Positions 28,432 to 37,879 of a stretch of 64,000 bases of DNA are shown one piece after another. The stretch spans positions 2,720,001 through 2,784,000 of the forward strand of contig CP053031.1 in the NCBI GenBank assembly GCA_021496505.1, read 5' to 3'. Both the position numbers and the translations under genes were made by a program. Source of the DNA: Thermoleophilia bacterium SCSIO 60948 (GTDB lineage Bacteria; Actinomycetota; Thermoleophilia; Solirubrobacterales; 70-9). A model generated the notes under the pieces. It saw nothing but the letters and a program-made list of their open reading frames with translations. It was not told where the DNA came from and searched no databases. Each line of letters starts with the position of its first letter. Position 1 is the stretch's first letter.

Positions 28432-29550
28432 ATGAGCTCTGAGATGGCGCAGCTCGAACCCGGGTCGGATTTCGCCGGCCACCGGATAGTCGCCGAGCTG
28501 GGTCGCGGACCGCTCGGCGTCGTGTTCCGTGCCAGACACCTGGCGCTCGACCGCGACGCGGCTCTGAAGGTCTTCGTCCCGGCGATCTCCGACCGCGAGG
28601 GGCCACAGAAGCGACTGCGCCGCGAGGCGGCGGCCGCGGCGCGAATCCACCATCCGGGAGTCGCGGCCGTCCACAACGCCGGCGTCGAGGACGGGCGGGC
28701 CTACCTGGCGATGGAGCTCGTAGACGGCCCCGACCTGCGCGACGTGATCGAGCACGAGGGGGCGCTCGAGCCCGATCTCGTCGCGGAGATCGTGACCGAG
28801 ATCGCGGCGGCGCTCGACGCGGCGCACGCCCGCGAGGTCCTCCACCGCGACCTCAAGCCCTCGAACGTCCTGCTCGACCGCGACGGGCGCGCGCGGATCG
28901 TCGACTTCGGCGCGACGGCGGTCGCGGGACCGGACGCCGCGCTCGACCCGGAGCTGCCCGCGATCGGCGACCCGGACTTCATGGCCCCGGAGCAGATCGG
29001 CAGCGACGAGTCCGGCAAGCCGGCCGACATCTACGCGCTCGGGGCGATCGCCCACTTCCTGCTGACCGCCGAGGACCCGTTCCCTAATCGCAGCCCCGCC
29101 GCCAAGCTCGTCGCGGCGGCGCTCGCGGCACGGCCCGAGCCCTCGGCCGTCTACGACGACCTCTCGCGGCAGATCGACGTCGTCATCGCCCGCGCGATGG
29201 CGATCGACCCCGCGGAGCGCTACGCGAGCGGCCGCGAGCTGGCGAGCGAGCTGTCGGCCGCGATCGGCGCCGAGACCGACCCGCAGCGCGCACCGGACAC
29301 GCCCGCGGAGCCTGCCGCCGCCGCCAGCGCGCCCGCAGCCGTGGAAGCCGAGCCGGACCCGGAGCCCGCGCCGGTCGACGAGCCGGAAGACGGCGGCGAG
29401 ATCCCCGAGGACGAGCCGGCCGGCGATTCGGAGCCGCCCTCCGTCGCCGAGGGGCGCGAGCCGACCGGGCTCGAGCAGCCGCTCAAGATCGCGATCGCGA
29501 TCGTCCTCGTGCTGGTGATCCTGCTGGCGCTGATCCTGCTGCTGCTCTAA
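28432..29550 (+). CDS. Membrane-anchored Ser/Thr protein kinase (PknB-like kinase domain)
   Basis: This is a 372-aa Hanks-type kinase. The glycine loop is GRGPLGVVF, the ATP-anchoring Lys is Lys46, the catalytic loop HRDLKPSN has Asp140, DFG has Asp158, and MAPEQ stands for APE. After the kinase domain (about 15-280) comes an acidic Pro/Glu/Ala-rich linker of about 65 residues. The protein ends in one membrane helix (about 350-372) with nothing outside, so it lacks the extracellular sensor (for example PASTA) of PknB. The activation loop is short. The convergent neighbour encodes an FHA protein, a typical phosphothreonine reader and kinase substrate. Confidence 0.9.
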   Translation: MSSEMAQLEPGSDFAGHRIVAELGRGPLGVVFRARHLALDRDAALKVFVPAISDREGPQKRLRREAAAAARIHHPGVAAVHNAGVEDGRAYLAMELVDGPDLRDVIEHEGALEPDLVAEIVTEIAAALDAAHAREVLHRDLKPSNVLLDRDGRARIVDFGATAVAGPDAALDPELPAIGDPDFMAPEQIGSDESGKPADIYALGAIAHFLLTAEDPFPNRSPAAKLVAAALAARPEPSAVYDDLSRQIDVVIARAMAIDPAERYASGRELASELSAAIGAETDPQRAPDTPAEPAAAASAPAAVEAEPDPEPAPVDEPEDGGEIPEDEPAGDSEPPSVAEGREPTGLEQPLKIAIAIVLVLVILLALILLLL

Positions 29551-29594
29551 CCGCGGCAGGGCGGACCGGCGCGGGCCGCGGGGCCGTCAGGCCG

Positions 29595-30269
29595 TCACGC
29601 GGTCTCGAGCTCGCGCGGGGTGACGATCCCCGCACGCAGGGCGCTCTCGGCGAGGCCCTCACGACGCTCGAGGTTGCTGCCCCCGACGCCGAAGCGCTCG
29701 CTCAAGCGGTCGATGTCGGCGACGATCTCCGAGACCTCGCGCCCGAGCCGTCCGGTGAGCTCGTCGGCGGTCGCGGGCTCGGCGCCCTCGCGGGCGTAGG
29801 CGAGCGGTGCACAGAGCGCGACGAGGAGCTCGCGCTCCTCACCGCTCAGCGCGACGGGCCCGCGCTCCTCTCCGGCCGGCTCGGCGACCGGCTCCGGGTC
29901 GGGCTCGCGCGCCGGGTCGCGGAATCGGATCTCGGTTCGGCCGAGCCGCAGCGAGTCACCGTCCTCAAGCTCCTGCCAACCGCGCACGCGACGTTCGTTG
30001 ACGAAGGTGCCGTTGCGCGACTGCTCGTCGTCGAGGACTCCCCAGCGCCCGCCGTCATGGCGGATGTCGGCGTGGACGCGCGAGATCTCGGTGTCGGCAC
30101 CGAGATCGAGATCGACGTTCGGGCCGCGGCCGAGCCGCAGCCTGGAGCCCGGCTGGAGCACGACGACACGAGGTCCCGAGTCGGTTTCGAGCAGCAGGAA
30201 CGGGTCCCCCGAGCGCTCGGCCTCGAGCTCGAGCTCGGATCGGTCGTCGGCTGCGGGCTGCTGCTCCAC
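29595..30269 (-). CDS. FHA domain protein
   Basis: This is a 224-aa cytoplasmic protein. The FHA domain (about residues 28-105) has the hallmark LGRGPNVDLDL, ISRVHADI and SRNGTFVN, which bind phosphothreonine peptides. A Pro/Glu linker follows, then a helical C-terminal part of about 90 residues that may be a small helix-turn-helix-like domain. The GTG at 30269 is chosen because TATCCT lies exactly 7 nt upstream, and the longer frame has no support. It converges on the Ser/Thr kinase gene, so the two may act together in one signalling route (inference). Confidence 0.82.
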   Translation of the reverse strand: MEQQPAADDRSELELEAERSGDPFLLLETDSGPRVVVLQPGSRLRLGRGPNVDLDLGADTEISRVHADIRHDGGRWGVLDDEQSRNGTFVNERRVRGWQELEDGDSLRLGRTEIRFRDPAREPDPEPVAEPAGEERGPVALSGEERELLVALCAPLAYAREGAEPATADELTGRLGREVSEIVADIDRLSERFGVGGSNLERREGLAESALRAGIVTPRELETA

Positions 30270-30276
30270 GGGCCGC

Positions 30277-30282
30277 AGGATA
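30277..30282 (-). promoter_or_regulatory. Leaderless-type -10 box (TATCCT) for the FHA gene
   Basis: On the minus strand TATCCT is followed by 7 nt and the GTG at 30269. Confidence 0.5.
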
Positions 30283-30441
30283 GGCCACCCCGCCGCGAGC
30301 TGCCGAGGCATGGAGGAGGCCGGCACCGAGCGCCCTGAGTCGCTCGCCGACCCTCGCCCGGCGAAGCTCCCAGCCGGCCCGGGATCGACGCGTCCCGGAG
30401 GTTCGGGCGCTCCGCGCCCGGTCGCGCCGGTCCCCGCGTCC

Positions 30442-30447
30442 TAGATT
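30442..30447 (+). promoter_or_regulatory. Leaderless-type -10 box (TAGATT) for typA
   Basis: TAGATT is followed by 7 nt and the GTG at 30455. A TTG at 30446 lies within the box and so is unlikely as a start. Confidence 0.6.
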
Positions 30448-30454
30448 GGGCTCG

Positions 30455-32293
30455 GTGAAGCGCCGCGAAGACCTACGCAACATCGCCATCGTCGCCCACG
30501 TCGACCACGGGAAGACGACGCTCGTCGACGCGATGCTGTGGCAGTCCGGGGCGTTCCGCGAGAACCAGGACGTCAACGAACGCGTCATGGACTCGATGGA
30601 CCTCGAGCGCGAGAAGGGGATCACGATCCTCGCCAAGAACACCGCGGTCCGCTACGGCGACGTCAAGCTGAACATCGTCGACACTCCGGGCCACGCCGAC
30701 TTCGGCGGCGAGGTCGAGCGCTCGCTGACGATGGTCGACGGCGTCCTGCTGCTCGTCGACGCGGCCGAGGGCCCGATGCCGCAGACGCGTTTCGTGCTGC
30801 GAAAGACGCTCGAGGCGCGGCTGCCCGTGATCCTCGTCGTCAACAAGGTCGACCGTCCGGACGCGCGCACCGAGGAGGTCGTCGACGAGGTGCTCGAGCT
30901 GTTCTTGGACCTCGACGCCGACGAGTCGCAGATCGACTTCCCGGTCCTCTACGCGGTCGCCCGCGACGGCCGCGTCTCCGAGGACCCGGATGACCTCGGC
31001 GATTCGCTCGCGCCACTTCTCGACCTGATGGTCGAGCGGATCCCCGCGCCCGAGTTCGATCCCGAGCTGCCGCTCCAGGCGCACGTCACCAACCTCGACT
31101 CCTCCCCCTACCTCGGCCGGCTCGCGCTCTGCCGCGTGCGCCAGGGCACGATCCGCCGCGGCGCGCCGATCGCCTGGTGCCGAGCCGACGGATCGATCGA
31201 GCGCGCGTCGGTCGCGGAGCTGTTCGTCACCGAGGCGCTCGATCGGGTGTCGGCAGACGAGGCCGGGCCCGGCGAGATCATCGCCGTCGCCGGCCTCGAC
31301 GAGGTCACGATCGGCGAGACGCTCGCCGATCCCGAGGATCCGCGGCCGCTGCCGGTCATCACCGTCGACGAGCCGTCGCTGTCGATCGTCGTCGGCATCA
31401 ACACCTCGCCGCTCGCCGGCCGCGAGGGCAAGAACAAGGTCACCGCGCGCCAGATCCGCGACCGCCTCGACCGCGAGCTGATCGGCAACGTCTCGATCCG
31501 CGTCAACGACATCGGCCGACCCGACGCCTGGGAGGTCCAGGGCCGCGGTGAGCTCCAACTCGTCGTCCTGCTCGAGATGATGCGCCGCGAGGGCTACGAG
31601 CTGACCGCGAGCCAGCCGCAGGTCGTCACCCGGGAGATCGACGGAACGCTCTGCGAGCCCGTCGAGCGGGTCGCGATCGACGCGCCCGACGACTACGTCG
31701 GGGTGATCACGCAGATGCTCGCGCTGCGACGCGGGCGCATGGAGCAGATGGTCAACCACCAGTCCGGACGCGTTCGGCTCGAGTACCTGATCCCGGCCCG
31801 CGGACTGATCGGCTTCCGGACCGAGTTCCTGACCGAGACGCGCGGCACCGGCCTCATGCATTCGGTCTTCGACCGCTGGGAGCCGTGGGCGGGCGAGCTC
31901 CGAACGCGCCCGACCGGCTCACTCGTCGCCGACCGCACCGGCCAGACCGCGAGCTTCGCGCTGTTCGGACTCCAGGAGCGCGGGACGCTGTTCGTCGGAC
32001 CCGGCGAGGAGGTGTATGAGGGCATGGTCGTCGGCGAGAACTCGCGGCCGGATGACCTCGACGTCAACGCCGTCAAGCAGAAGCACCAGACCAACGTCAG
32101 AGCCGCGTCGGCCGACGTCCTGGTGCGGCTGATCCCGCCGAAGGTCCTGTCGCTCGAGAACGCGCTCGAGTTCCTGCGCGAGGACGAGTGCGTCGAGATC
32201 ACGCCGACGTCGATGCGGCTGCGAAAGCTCGAGCTCGGCAAGACCGAGCGGCGCAAGGCAGCCAAGCGCGCCAAGCCCGCGGCGACGGTCTAG
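30455..32293 (+). CDS. typA: Translational GTPase TypA/BipA
   Basis: This is a 612-aa ribosome-associated GTPase related to EF-G, linked to ribosome assembly and stress adaptation. The G1 motif is [10 protein letters not shown]2/switch I is EREKGITI, G3 is DTPGH and G4 is NKVDRPD. The beta-barrel, two further domains and the TypA-specific C-terminal domain ([40 protein letters not shown]) all follow in order. The GTG at 30455 gives the usual N-terminus [19 protein letters not shown]. The FAD oxidoreductase gene starts 6 nt after the stop. Confidence 0.95.
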   Translation: MKRREDLRNIAIVAHVDHGKTTLVDAMLWQSGAFRENQDVNERVMDSMDLEREKGITILAKNTAVRYGDVKLNIVDTPGHADFGGEVERSLTMVDGVLLLVDAAEGPMPQTRFVLRKTLEARLPVILVVNKVDRPDARTEEVVDEVLELFLDLDADESQIDFPVLYAVARDGRVSEDPDDLGDSLAPLLDLMVERIPAPEFDPELPLQAHVTNLDSSPYLGRLALCRVRQGTIRRGAPIAWCRADGSIERASVAELFVTEALDRVSADEAGPGEIIAVAGLDEVTIGETLADPEDPRPLPVITVDEPSLSIVVGINTSPLAGREGKNKVTARQIRDRLDRELIGNVSIRVNDIGRPDAWEVQGRGELQLVVLLEMMRREGYELTASQPQVVTREIDGTLCEPVERVAIDAPDDYVGVITQMLALRRGRMEQMVNHQSGRVRLEYLIPARGLIGFRTEFLTETRGTGLMHSVFDRWEPWAGELRTRPTGSLVADRTGQTASFALFGLQERGTLFVGPGEEVYEGMVVGENSRPDDLDVNAVKQKHQTNVRAASADVLVRLIPPKVLSLENALEFLREDECVEITPTSMRLRKLELGKTERRKAAKRAKPAATV

Positions 32294-32299
32294 GCCGCC

Positions 32300-33766
32300 G
32301 TGTTCGCCCGCCCGTCCGCCGCCTCGGGGCCGTGGCCGCGCACGAAGCCCGACGCCGCCCACCGGCGCGCCTACGCCGAGGCGTTGCCGGCGCCCTACTG
32401 GCTCGAGCGCCCGGAGCGCCCCGAGCCGCGACCGGCTCTCGGCGGGCCGCTCGAGGCCGACCTGGTGATCGTCGGCGGCGGGCTCACGGGATTGTGGGCG
32501 GCGCTGAGCGCCATCGAGTCCGATCCCGGGCGCAGGGTCGCCGTGGTCGAGGCGGGCCGGATCGCCGACGGTGCCTCCGGGCGCAACGGCGGCTTCTGGT
32601 CGGCGTCGCTGACCCACGGGCTCTCGAACGGCCTCGCCCGCTTCCCGGACGAGATGGAGACGCTCGAGCGACTGGCGACGGAGAACTTCGACGGCGGCGT
32701 CGCCGCGCTCCGCGAGCACGGGATCGAGGCCGACTTCGAGCCGACGGGCCACATGAGCGTCGCCCTGGCCGAGCACGAGGTCGGCTGGCTTCGCGAGGAG
32801 GCCGAGGAGGGACGGCGCTTCGGGCACGACATCGAGCTGCTCGACCGCGACCGGGTTCGCGCCGAGGTCGACTCGCCGCTCTACCTCGGCGGCATGTGGG
32901 ACCGGACGGGGGCCGCGATGGTCGACCCGGCGAAGCTCTGCTGGGGGCTCGCCGCGGCCGCCGAGCGCGCGGGCGCGGTCGAGGTCTTCGAGCGCACGAC
33001 GGTCGAGTCGATCGAACGCGCGGGTGCCGGCGTTCGGCTCACGACGCGCTCGGCCGACGGCGCGCCGGGCGAGATCCGAGCCGAGAAGGCGATGCTCGCG
33101 ACGGCCGCCGTTCACGGTCTCGTCCCGCAGATTCGCTGGCGAGTGGTCCCCGTCTGGGACTACGTCCTGATGAGCGAGCCGCTCAGCCGCGAGCAGCTCG
33201 ACGCGGTCGGGTGGCGAAACCGGCAGGGCCTCGACGACTGCGCGAACCAGTTCCACTACTACCGGCTGACCGCCGACGACCGGATCCTCTGGGGCGGCTA
33301 CGACGCGATCTACAACTTCCGCAGCGGCCACCGCTCGGCGCTCGAGCAGCGCGAGCGCAGCTTCGCCGGTCTGTCGCAGCGCTTCTTCACCAACTTCCCG
33401 CAGCTCGAGGGACTGCGCTTCAGCCATCGCTGGGGCGGCGCGATCGATACCTGTAGCCGCTTCTTCTCCTTCCAGGGGACGGCCCTCGGAGGGCGAGTCG
33501 CCTACTCGGTCGGGCACACCGGCCTCGGGGTCGGCGCGAGCCGGTTCGGCGCCAGGGTCGCGCTCGACATGCTCGCCGGCCGCGAGACCGAGGCGACGCG
33601 GCTGCGGGCGATGCGCTCGAAGCCGATCCCGTTCCCACCCGAGCCGCTTCGCTGGGGCGCGATCGAGCTGACGCGAAACCGCCTCGCGGCGGCCGACCGG
33701 CGCTCGGGCGAACGCGGCCTCTGGCTGCGGACGCTCGACCGCCTCGGGCTCGGGTTCGACAGCTAG
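32300..33766 (+). CDS. FAD-dependent amine/amino-acid oxidoreductase (DAO family)
   Basis: This is a 488-aa flavoprotein. The dinucleotide-binding motif VIVGGGLTGLWAA is near residue 55, with DGASGRNGGFWS next, as in gamma-glutamylputrescine oxidase (PuuB)- or sarcosine-oxidase-like proteins. The C-terminal part contains RWGGAIDT and GHTGLGVGASRFGARVALDMLAG, which complete the FAD site. A conserved N-terminal extension (WPRTKPDAAHRRAY, then PYWLERP) fits the PuuB-like branch. The GTG start lies 6 nt after the typA stop, so it is probably co-transcribed. Substrate is unknown; a secondary amine or polyamine derivative is the best guess. Confidence 0.85.
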   Translation: MFARPSAASGPWPRTKPDAAHRRAYAEALPAPYWLERPERPEPRPALGGPLEADLVIVGGGLTGLWAALSAIESDPGRRVAVVEAGRIADGASGRNGGFWSASLTHGLSNGLARFPDEMETLERLATENFDGGVAALREHGIEADFEPTGHMSVALAEHEVGWLREEAEEGRRFGHDIELLDRDRVRAEVDSPLYLGGMWDRTGAAMVDPAKLCWGLAAAAERAGAVEVFERTTVESIERAGAGVRLTTRSADGAPGEIRAEKAMLATAAVHGLVPQIRWRVVPVWDYVLMSEPLSREQLDAVGWRNRQGLDDCANQFHYYRLTADDRILWGGYDAIYNFRSGHRSALEQRERSFAGLSQRFFTNFPQLEGLRFSHRWGGAIDTCSRFFSFQGTALGGRVAYSVGHTGLGVGASRFGARVALDMLAGRETEATRLRAMRSKPIPFPPEPLRWGAIELTRNRLAAADRRSGERGLWLRTLDRLGLGFDS

Positions 33767-33773
33767 CGGCCGC

Positions 33774-34439
33774 TCAGCCCGTGGCGCGCGCCCGGCGCGA
33801 GCGACGGCGGCGCCCGTAGTACACGGCGGCGCCGACGCACGCGAGCACGAATGCGACCAGCACGATCGGAGTCGCGTCGCCGACGACCGTCGACACGCGC
33901 TCCCAGTTGGCTCCGAGCAGTGAACCGGCTCCGATCAGCAACGAGTTCCAGAGCAGCGATCCGAGGAAGGTCAGCCCCACGAACCACGCGATCGGCATCT
34001 CGGAGAGGCCCGCCGGGACCGAGACGACGCTGCGGATCCCGGGGAGGAGCCGGCCGAAGAAGACGAATAGCCGCGCGCGCTTGTCGAACCACGCGTCCGC
34101 GCGATCGAGGTCGCGCTGCTTGAGGCGAACCAGGTAGCCCCAGCGCTCGAGGATCGGCCGTCCGCCGTAGCGGCCCACCGCGTAGATGATCAGCGCGCCG
34201 ATGACCGAGCCGGCGGTCGCCGACAGCACGGCCGGGACGAACGCCAGCGTGCCCTCGAACACGTAGAAACCGGCGAGCGGCAGGATCACTTCGGAGGGGA
34301 TCGGCGGCACCAGGTTCTCGAGCAGTATCAGGCTCGCGAGGATCGGATATCCGCCGCCGTCGAGGGCGCTCTCGGCCCAGCTCGAGATCGACGCGAGCGG
34401 CGCGAGGAAGGCGAGGATGATCGCGATCGGCGGCAACAC
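33774..34439 (-). CDS. DedA family membrane protein
   Basis: This is a 221-aa integral membrane protein of the DedA/VTT superfamily, whose members flip polyprenyl-phosphate or phospholipids. It has the conserved ENLVPPIPSEVILPLAGF motif near residue 40 and the GRLLPGIRSVVSVPAGLSEM re-entrant motif near residue 128. About five hydrophobic segments are present, ending in a basic tail. The GTG at 34439 follows a TAGCGT box by 8 nt. Confidence 0.9.
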   Translation of the reverse strand: MLPPIAIILAFLAPLASISSWAESALDGGGYPILASLILLENLVPPIPSEVILPLAGFYVFEGTLAFVPAVLSATAGSVIGALIIYAVGRYGGRPILERWGYLVRLKQRDLDRADAWFDKRARLFVFFGRLLPGIRSVVSVPAGLSEMPIAWFVGLTFLGSLLWNSLLIGAGSLLGANWERVSTVVGDATPIVLVAFVLACVGAAVYYGRRRRSRRARATG

Positions 34440-34447
34440 GGCGCGGG

Positions 34448-34453
34448 ACGCTA
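34448..34453 (-). promoter_or_regulatory. Leaderless-type -10 box (TAGCGT) for the DedA gene
   Basis: On the minus strand TAGCGT is followed by 8 nt and the GTG at 34439. It gives the DedA gene its own promoter downstream of the glycosyltransferase operon. Confidence 0.5.
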
Positions 34454-34477
34454 GCGGCGCCGCGGCCCGCCCGCGCC

Positions 34478-36148
34478 TCAGCCGTCGATGCTTGCCGTCC
34501 TGGCGCCCTCGGCGCCGGAGCGCGCGGCGAGCGAGTCGAGCGGTGGCCGCTCCTCCGTCGGTGCGCTCACGGTCTCGAACCCGACCACCGGGCGCGGCGC
34601 GAATCGCGACGGGGTCGCCACCTCCCCGGGCCGTACCCGCCGCTCAACGGCGGCGGCGACCTGAAAGGCCATCGTCGAGAGCGCGCCGAGCGGCTGGTGG
34701 CTGTTGAGCCTTTCGCCGAGGTCGACCTGGGCGACGCGCTCGAGCCCGAACCGCCGCACGACGTCGATCAGCATCGCGATCTCGACGCCGTAGCCGACGG
34801 GCACGCTGAGCGACTCGAACACCTCGCGGTCGATCGTCATCTCGCCGGCGAGCGGCTGCTCGAAGCCGCGCAGGTCCGGGAAGTGGAGGTTGATCAGCGG
34901 TCTGGCCGCCAGCTCGGTCACGCGCCCGCCCTCACCGGCCTGGAGCCGACCGTTGTCGAGCGGGCGCCGGAAGCTCGCCTTGACGAGCACGAGCTCGGGG
35001 TCGGCGAGTGCCGGCGCGAGCAGGCGCGGCAGGAAGTTCGGGTCGGGATCACGGCTGTCGGCGTCCATGAACGCGATCAGGCCCCCGCGCGCAACCGACA
35101 CCGCGCGCCACATCGCATCGCCCTTGCCGCGGCACGGACCGAAGTCCGCGAGCAGCTCGTCCTCCTGGACGACCTCGGCCCCGCACTCGGCGGCGACCGT
35201 CGCCGTGCCATCGCGCGAATCCGAGTCGATGACCAGGATCTGGTCGATCAGGCCGCTGTCGCGGTGCGGGACGAGCCCATCGACGATCGGCCCGATCGTC
35301 GAGGCGACCTCGCGGGCGGGCAGGATCACGCTGACGCTTCGATCCGGGTCGGGCTCGAGGCGGACCTGCTCGCGAAACGGCTCGCGCCGGCGAGAGAGCC
35401 ACTCGCCGACCGCCAGGTCGAGCGCGAGGCCGCGACCCGCCCGTCCCTTCGTCCGGGCCGAGGTCACGACGCGGACCCTGTCGGGTCGCTCGATCGTGAT
35501 CCTCGCGGTCGTGAGCGCCTTCGCCAGCTCCTCGTCCTCGAGCGAGTCGACGGCCGCCATCCCGCCGGCTCGGCGGTAGGCCTCGCGCGTCAGCCCGATC
35601 GACGCTCCCGCGAAGTGGGGATGCTCGGAGCGCCCGCCGCGGCCGTGGCGCGGTGTGCGTCGCGCCAGCTCGCGCTCACGCGCGATCGCGGTCTCGCGAC
35701 TCAGCGCCGCGAGCTCGGTCGGGTCGAGCTCGATCCGCCCCGCGATCGCCCTCGCCCCGTCGGCGACCATCGCCAGTTGCTCGGCGAGCCAGTCGGGGTC
35801 GACGCGGGTGTCGGCGTCCGTCGTCGCGATCAGCGATCGGTCGTCGCCACGCTCGTGGAGGATCTCGTAGGCAACGTCCATCCCGAGCGCACGCGCGGCG
35901 CCCGCGCCCCGCCCCGGGCCCTCGATCGTCCGCAGCGTCGGCCGGCCGCCCGCGAACCGGGCCGCGACCTCGGCGGTCCCGTCGCTCACCGCATCGAGGA
36001 CGAGCAGGATCTCGAAGCCGCCCGGGTCGACGCCGCGCTGTCCGACCAGCGCCTCGAGGCAGGACGCGATCCGGTCCTCCTCGTCGCGCGCGGGGACGAC
36101 GACGATGGCGTCGAGCCGTGATCCGGGTTCGTGGGAGACGCCGCTCAC
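34478..36148 (-). CDS. Two-domain glycosyltransferase: GT2 fused to GpgS-like (GT81) domain
   Basis: This is a 556-aa fusion. Residues about 12-245 form a GT2 domain (VVVPARDEEDRI, donor/metal motif TTDAD at 109-113, HPHFAGASIGLT, TSARTKGRAG) of the kind found next to deacetylase, methyltransferase and acyl-CoA dehydrogenase genes. Residues about 265-500 resemble glucosyl-3-phosphoglycerate synthase: GKGDAMWRA, MDADS at 361-365, ELAARPLINLHFPDLRGFEQPLAGE, GYGVEIAMLIDV and AQVDLGERLNSHQPL. The usual HRNQPL block is NSHQPL here, so the metal-binding His is displaced. The GTG start overlaps the stop of the flavoprotein gene upstream (GTGA). It is the last gene of the five-gene operon. Confidence 0.85.
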   Translation of the reverse strand: MSGVSHEPGSRLDAIVVVPARDEEDRIASCLEALVGQRGVDPGGFEILLVLDAVSDGTAEVAARFAGGRPTLRTIEGPGRGAGAARALGMDVAYEILHERGDDRSLIATTDADTRVDPDWLAEQLAMVADGARAIAGRIELDPTELAALSRETAIARERELARRTPRHGRGGRSEHPHFAGASIGLTREAYRRAGGMAAVDSLEDEELAKALTTARITIERPDRVRVVTSARTKGRAGRGLALDLAVGEWLSRRREPFREQVRLEPDPDRSVSVILPAREVASTIGPIVDGLVPHRDSGLIDQILVIDSDSRDGTATVAAECGAEVVQEDELLADFGPCRGKGDAMWRAVSVARGGLIAFMDADSRDPDPNFLPRLLAPALADPELVLVKASFRRPLDNGRLQAGEGGRVTELAARPLINLHFPDLRGFEQPLAGEMTIDREVFESLSVPVGYGVEIAMLIDVVRRFGLERVAQVDLGERLNSHQPLGALSTMAFQVAAAVERRVRPGEVATPSRFAPRPVVGFETVSAPTEERPPLDSLAARSGAEGARTASIDG

Positions 36149-37311
36149 CGCCGGCTCCGCGACGCCTCGGCGATCCGCTCGCGCCCGTGCTCGTAGGCGT
36201 CGTCGCGCTCGTGCGCCAGCACGCCGACGAGCTCTCCGCCGGCGAGGTACTCGACGCTGAAGCCATCGGCGTCGCCGTCGAAGCGCGCCTCGTCGAAACC
36301 CTGGCCCCAGCCGCCGTACTTCAGCGTCCGCTCGCCGATGACCGACCAGAAGCCGGGCACCGAATCCCAGGCCGACTCGGCGCCGGCCATGGACGCCCCC
36401 GCCACGGCCCCCTGGTCGAGTGCCTCGCCCCAGTGCTCGACGAGCAGCGGCTCGCCGAGCGTCGCGTTCGTCGCCTCGGCGACGTCGCCGGCCGCCCAGA
36501 CCCCCGGCGCCGAGGTCCGCATCGCGGGGTCCGTGAGGATCCCGTCGCCGACCTCGAGTCCGGCGGCCCGCGCCAGCTCGGTGTTCCGCTCGACCCCGAG
36601 CGCCAGCAGGACGGCGTCGCAGTCGAGGGCTTCGGCGCCATCGCTTCGAAGCCGCGGGCGCTCGCGCTCACCCCTCTCGATCGCCTCGAGCGCGGTCTGC
36701 ATCCGGAGCTCGACGCCGCCCTCGACCAACCACCCGGCGATGACCGCCGCCGCCTCGGACCCGAGGCGCTCGGCCTGGGGCGAGGACTCGGCGCTGAGCA
36801 GCGTCACGCGGGCCCCGCGCGCGGCCAGCGAGACCGCGGCCTCGCAGCCGATGAAACCCGAGCCGACCACCGCGACGTGCTCCTCGGGGGCGGCCCAGGC
36901 CGCGAGCCGGCCGGAGTCGGCCGGCGTTCGCAGTCCGGCCACCCGATCGCCGGCGACGCCCGGCAGCGGCGGGCGCGCCGGCCTCGCACCCGTGGCGAGC
37001 AGGCAGCGCTCGAACTCGATCCGATCGCCGGCGACGGTGCTCAGCGTCCGGTTCGCCGGGTCGAGCGCGACGACCGCGGTCGAAGTCTCGATCGCGACGC
37101 CGAAGTCGGTCGCCCATCCGTCGCCGCGGAGCGCGATGTCGCCGAGCTCGGCCTCGCCGCGCAGGAATTCCTTGCTGAGCGGTGGGCGCTCGTAGGGAGC
37201 GTGAGGCTCGGCGGCCAGCATCAGCACCGGCCCGGCGCCGCCGTTCTCGCGGAACCCCTCGGCGGCCGACACCGCGGCCGGGCCGGACCCGACGATCACC
37301 GTGACGGCCAT
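36145..37311 (-). CDS. Ferredoxin-reductase-like FAD/NAD(P) oxidoreductase
   Basis: This is a 388-aa pyridine nucleotide-disulfide-fold flavoprotein without a redox disulfide. The FAD motif is VIVGSGPAAVSAAE at the N-terminus, followed by YERPPLSKEFLRG, which marks the ferredoxin/putidaredoxin reductase group. The NAD(P) motif VAVVGSGFIGCEAA is near residue 145, and GVWAAGDVAE near 275. A reductase C-terminal domain follows. The ATG at 37311 lies 4 nt after the methyltransferase stop (TGA-cgcg-ATG). No ferredoxin or oxygenase gene is nearby, so the electron acceptor may be the acyl-CoA-dehydrogenase-like protein or an unlinked partner (inference). Confidence 0.88.
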   Translation of the reverse strand: MAVTVIVGSGPAAVSAAEGFRENGGAGPVLMLAAEPHAPYERPPLSKEFLRGEAELGDIALRGDGWATDFGVAIETSTAVVALDPANRTLSTVAGDRIEFERCLLATGARPARPPLPGVAGDRVAGLRTPADSGRLAAWAAPEEHVAVVGSGFIGCEAAVSLAARGARVTLLSAESSPQAERLGSEAAAVIAGWLVEGGVELRMQTALEAIERGERERPRLRSDGAEALDCDAVLLALGVERNTELARAAGLEVGDGILTDPAMRTSAPGVWAAGDVAEATNATLGEPLLVEHWGEALDQGAVAGASMAGAESAWDSVPGFWSVIGERTLKYGGWGQGFDEARFDGDADGFSVEYLAGGELVGVLAHERDDAYEHGRERIAEASRSRR

Positions 37312-37315
37312 CGCG

Positions 37316-37879
37316 TCAGTCGCGCTCCCAGACGCCGAGCAGGTAGTCGCGCTCCGTCGCCGCCTCGACGCGACGCAGGCGATCTGCCCGTGTGATCGCC
37401 GCATCGACCGAGAGGGCGTCGCTGAGCATGTCCGCAGAGCTGCCACGCCAGTTGACGGAGATGAGGCGGCCGCCCGGAGCGAGGACGGCGGTGAGGCGGG
37501 CGATCGTGCGGTCGAGCACCTCGCCCCCCAGGTAGTAGAGGACCTCGGAGCAGACGATGAGATCGAACGGGCCCGGCGGCAGGCTCGACGTGATGTCCAT
37601 GCGCTCGATCCGCACCCAGCTCACGCCGCGGTTGCGCCTACGGGCGTGGTCGACAGCGGCCGAGCTGAGGTCGATCGCGTCGAGGTGGTCGCAGCGCGGC
37701 GCCAGCATCGACGTGAAGACTCCGATCGAGCATCCGACCTCGAGCGCGAGACCGGGGTGCGGGCCGATCGCCTCGAGGGTGCGGGCGTACTTCGCGCGCT
37801 CGTACTCGCTCGACGCATAACGCCACGGATCGGGGTCGGCCGCGTAGAGGCGGTCGAAGTGGTCGGCTGAGGTGCTCAC
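37316..37879 (-). CDS. NodS-like SAM-dependent methyltransferase
   Basis: This is a 187-aa class I methyltransferase. The N-terminus FDRLYAADPDPWRYASSEYERAKYARTLEAIG and the SAM motif LALEVGCSIGVFTSMLAPRCD resemble NodS, the N-methyltransferase of rhizobial lipochitooligosaccharides. FDLIVCSEVLYYL and GGRLISVNWRG complete the domain. The GTG at 37879 overlaps the stop of the acyl-CoA-dehydrogenase-like gene (GTGA). A longer frame upstream is only the other reading of that gene. N-methylation of a deacetylated amino sugar is a reasonable guess from family and context. Confidence 0.87.
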   Translation of the reverse strand: MSTSADHFDRLYAADPDPWRYASSEYERAKYARTLEAIGPHPGLALEVGCSIGVFTSMLAPRCDHLDAIDLSSAAVDHARRRNRGVSWVRIERMDITSSLPPGPFDLIVCSEVLYYLGGEVLDRTIARLTAVLAPGGRLISVNWRGSSADMLSDALSVDAAITRADRLRRVEAATERDYLLGVWERD

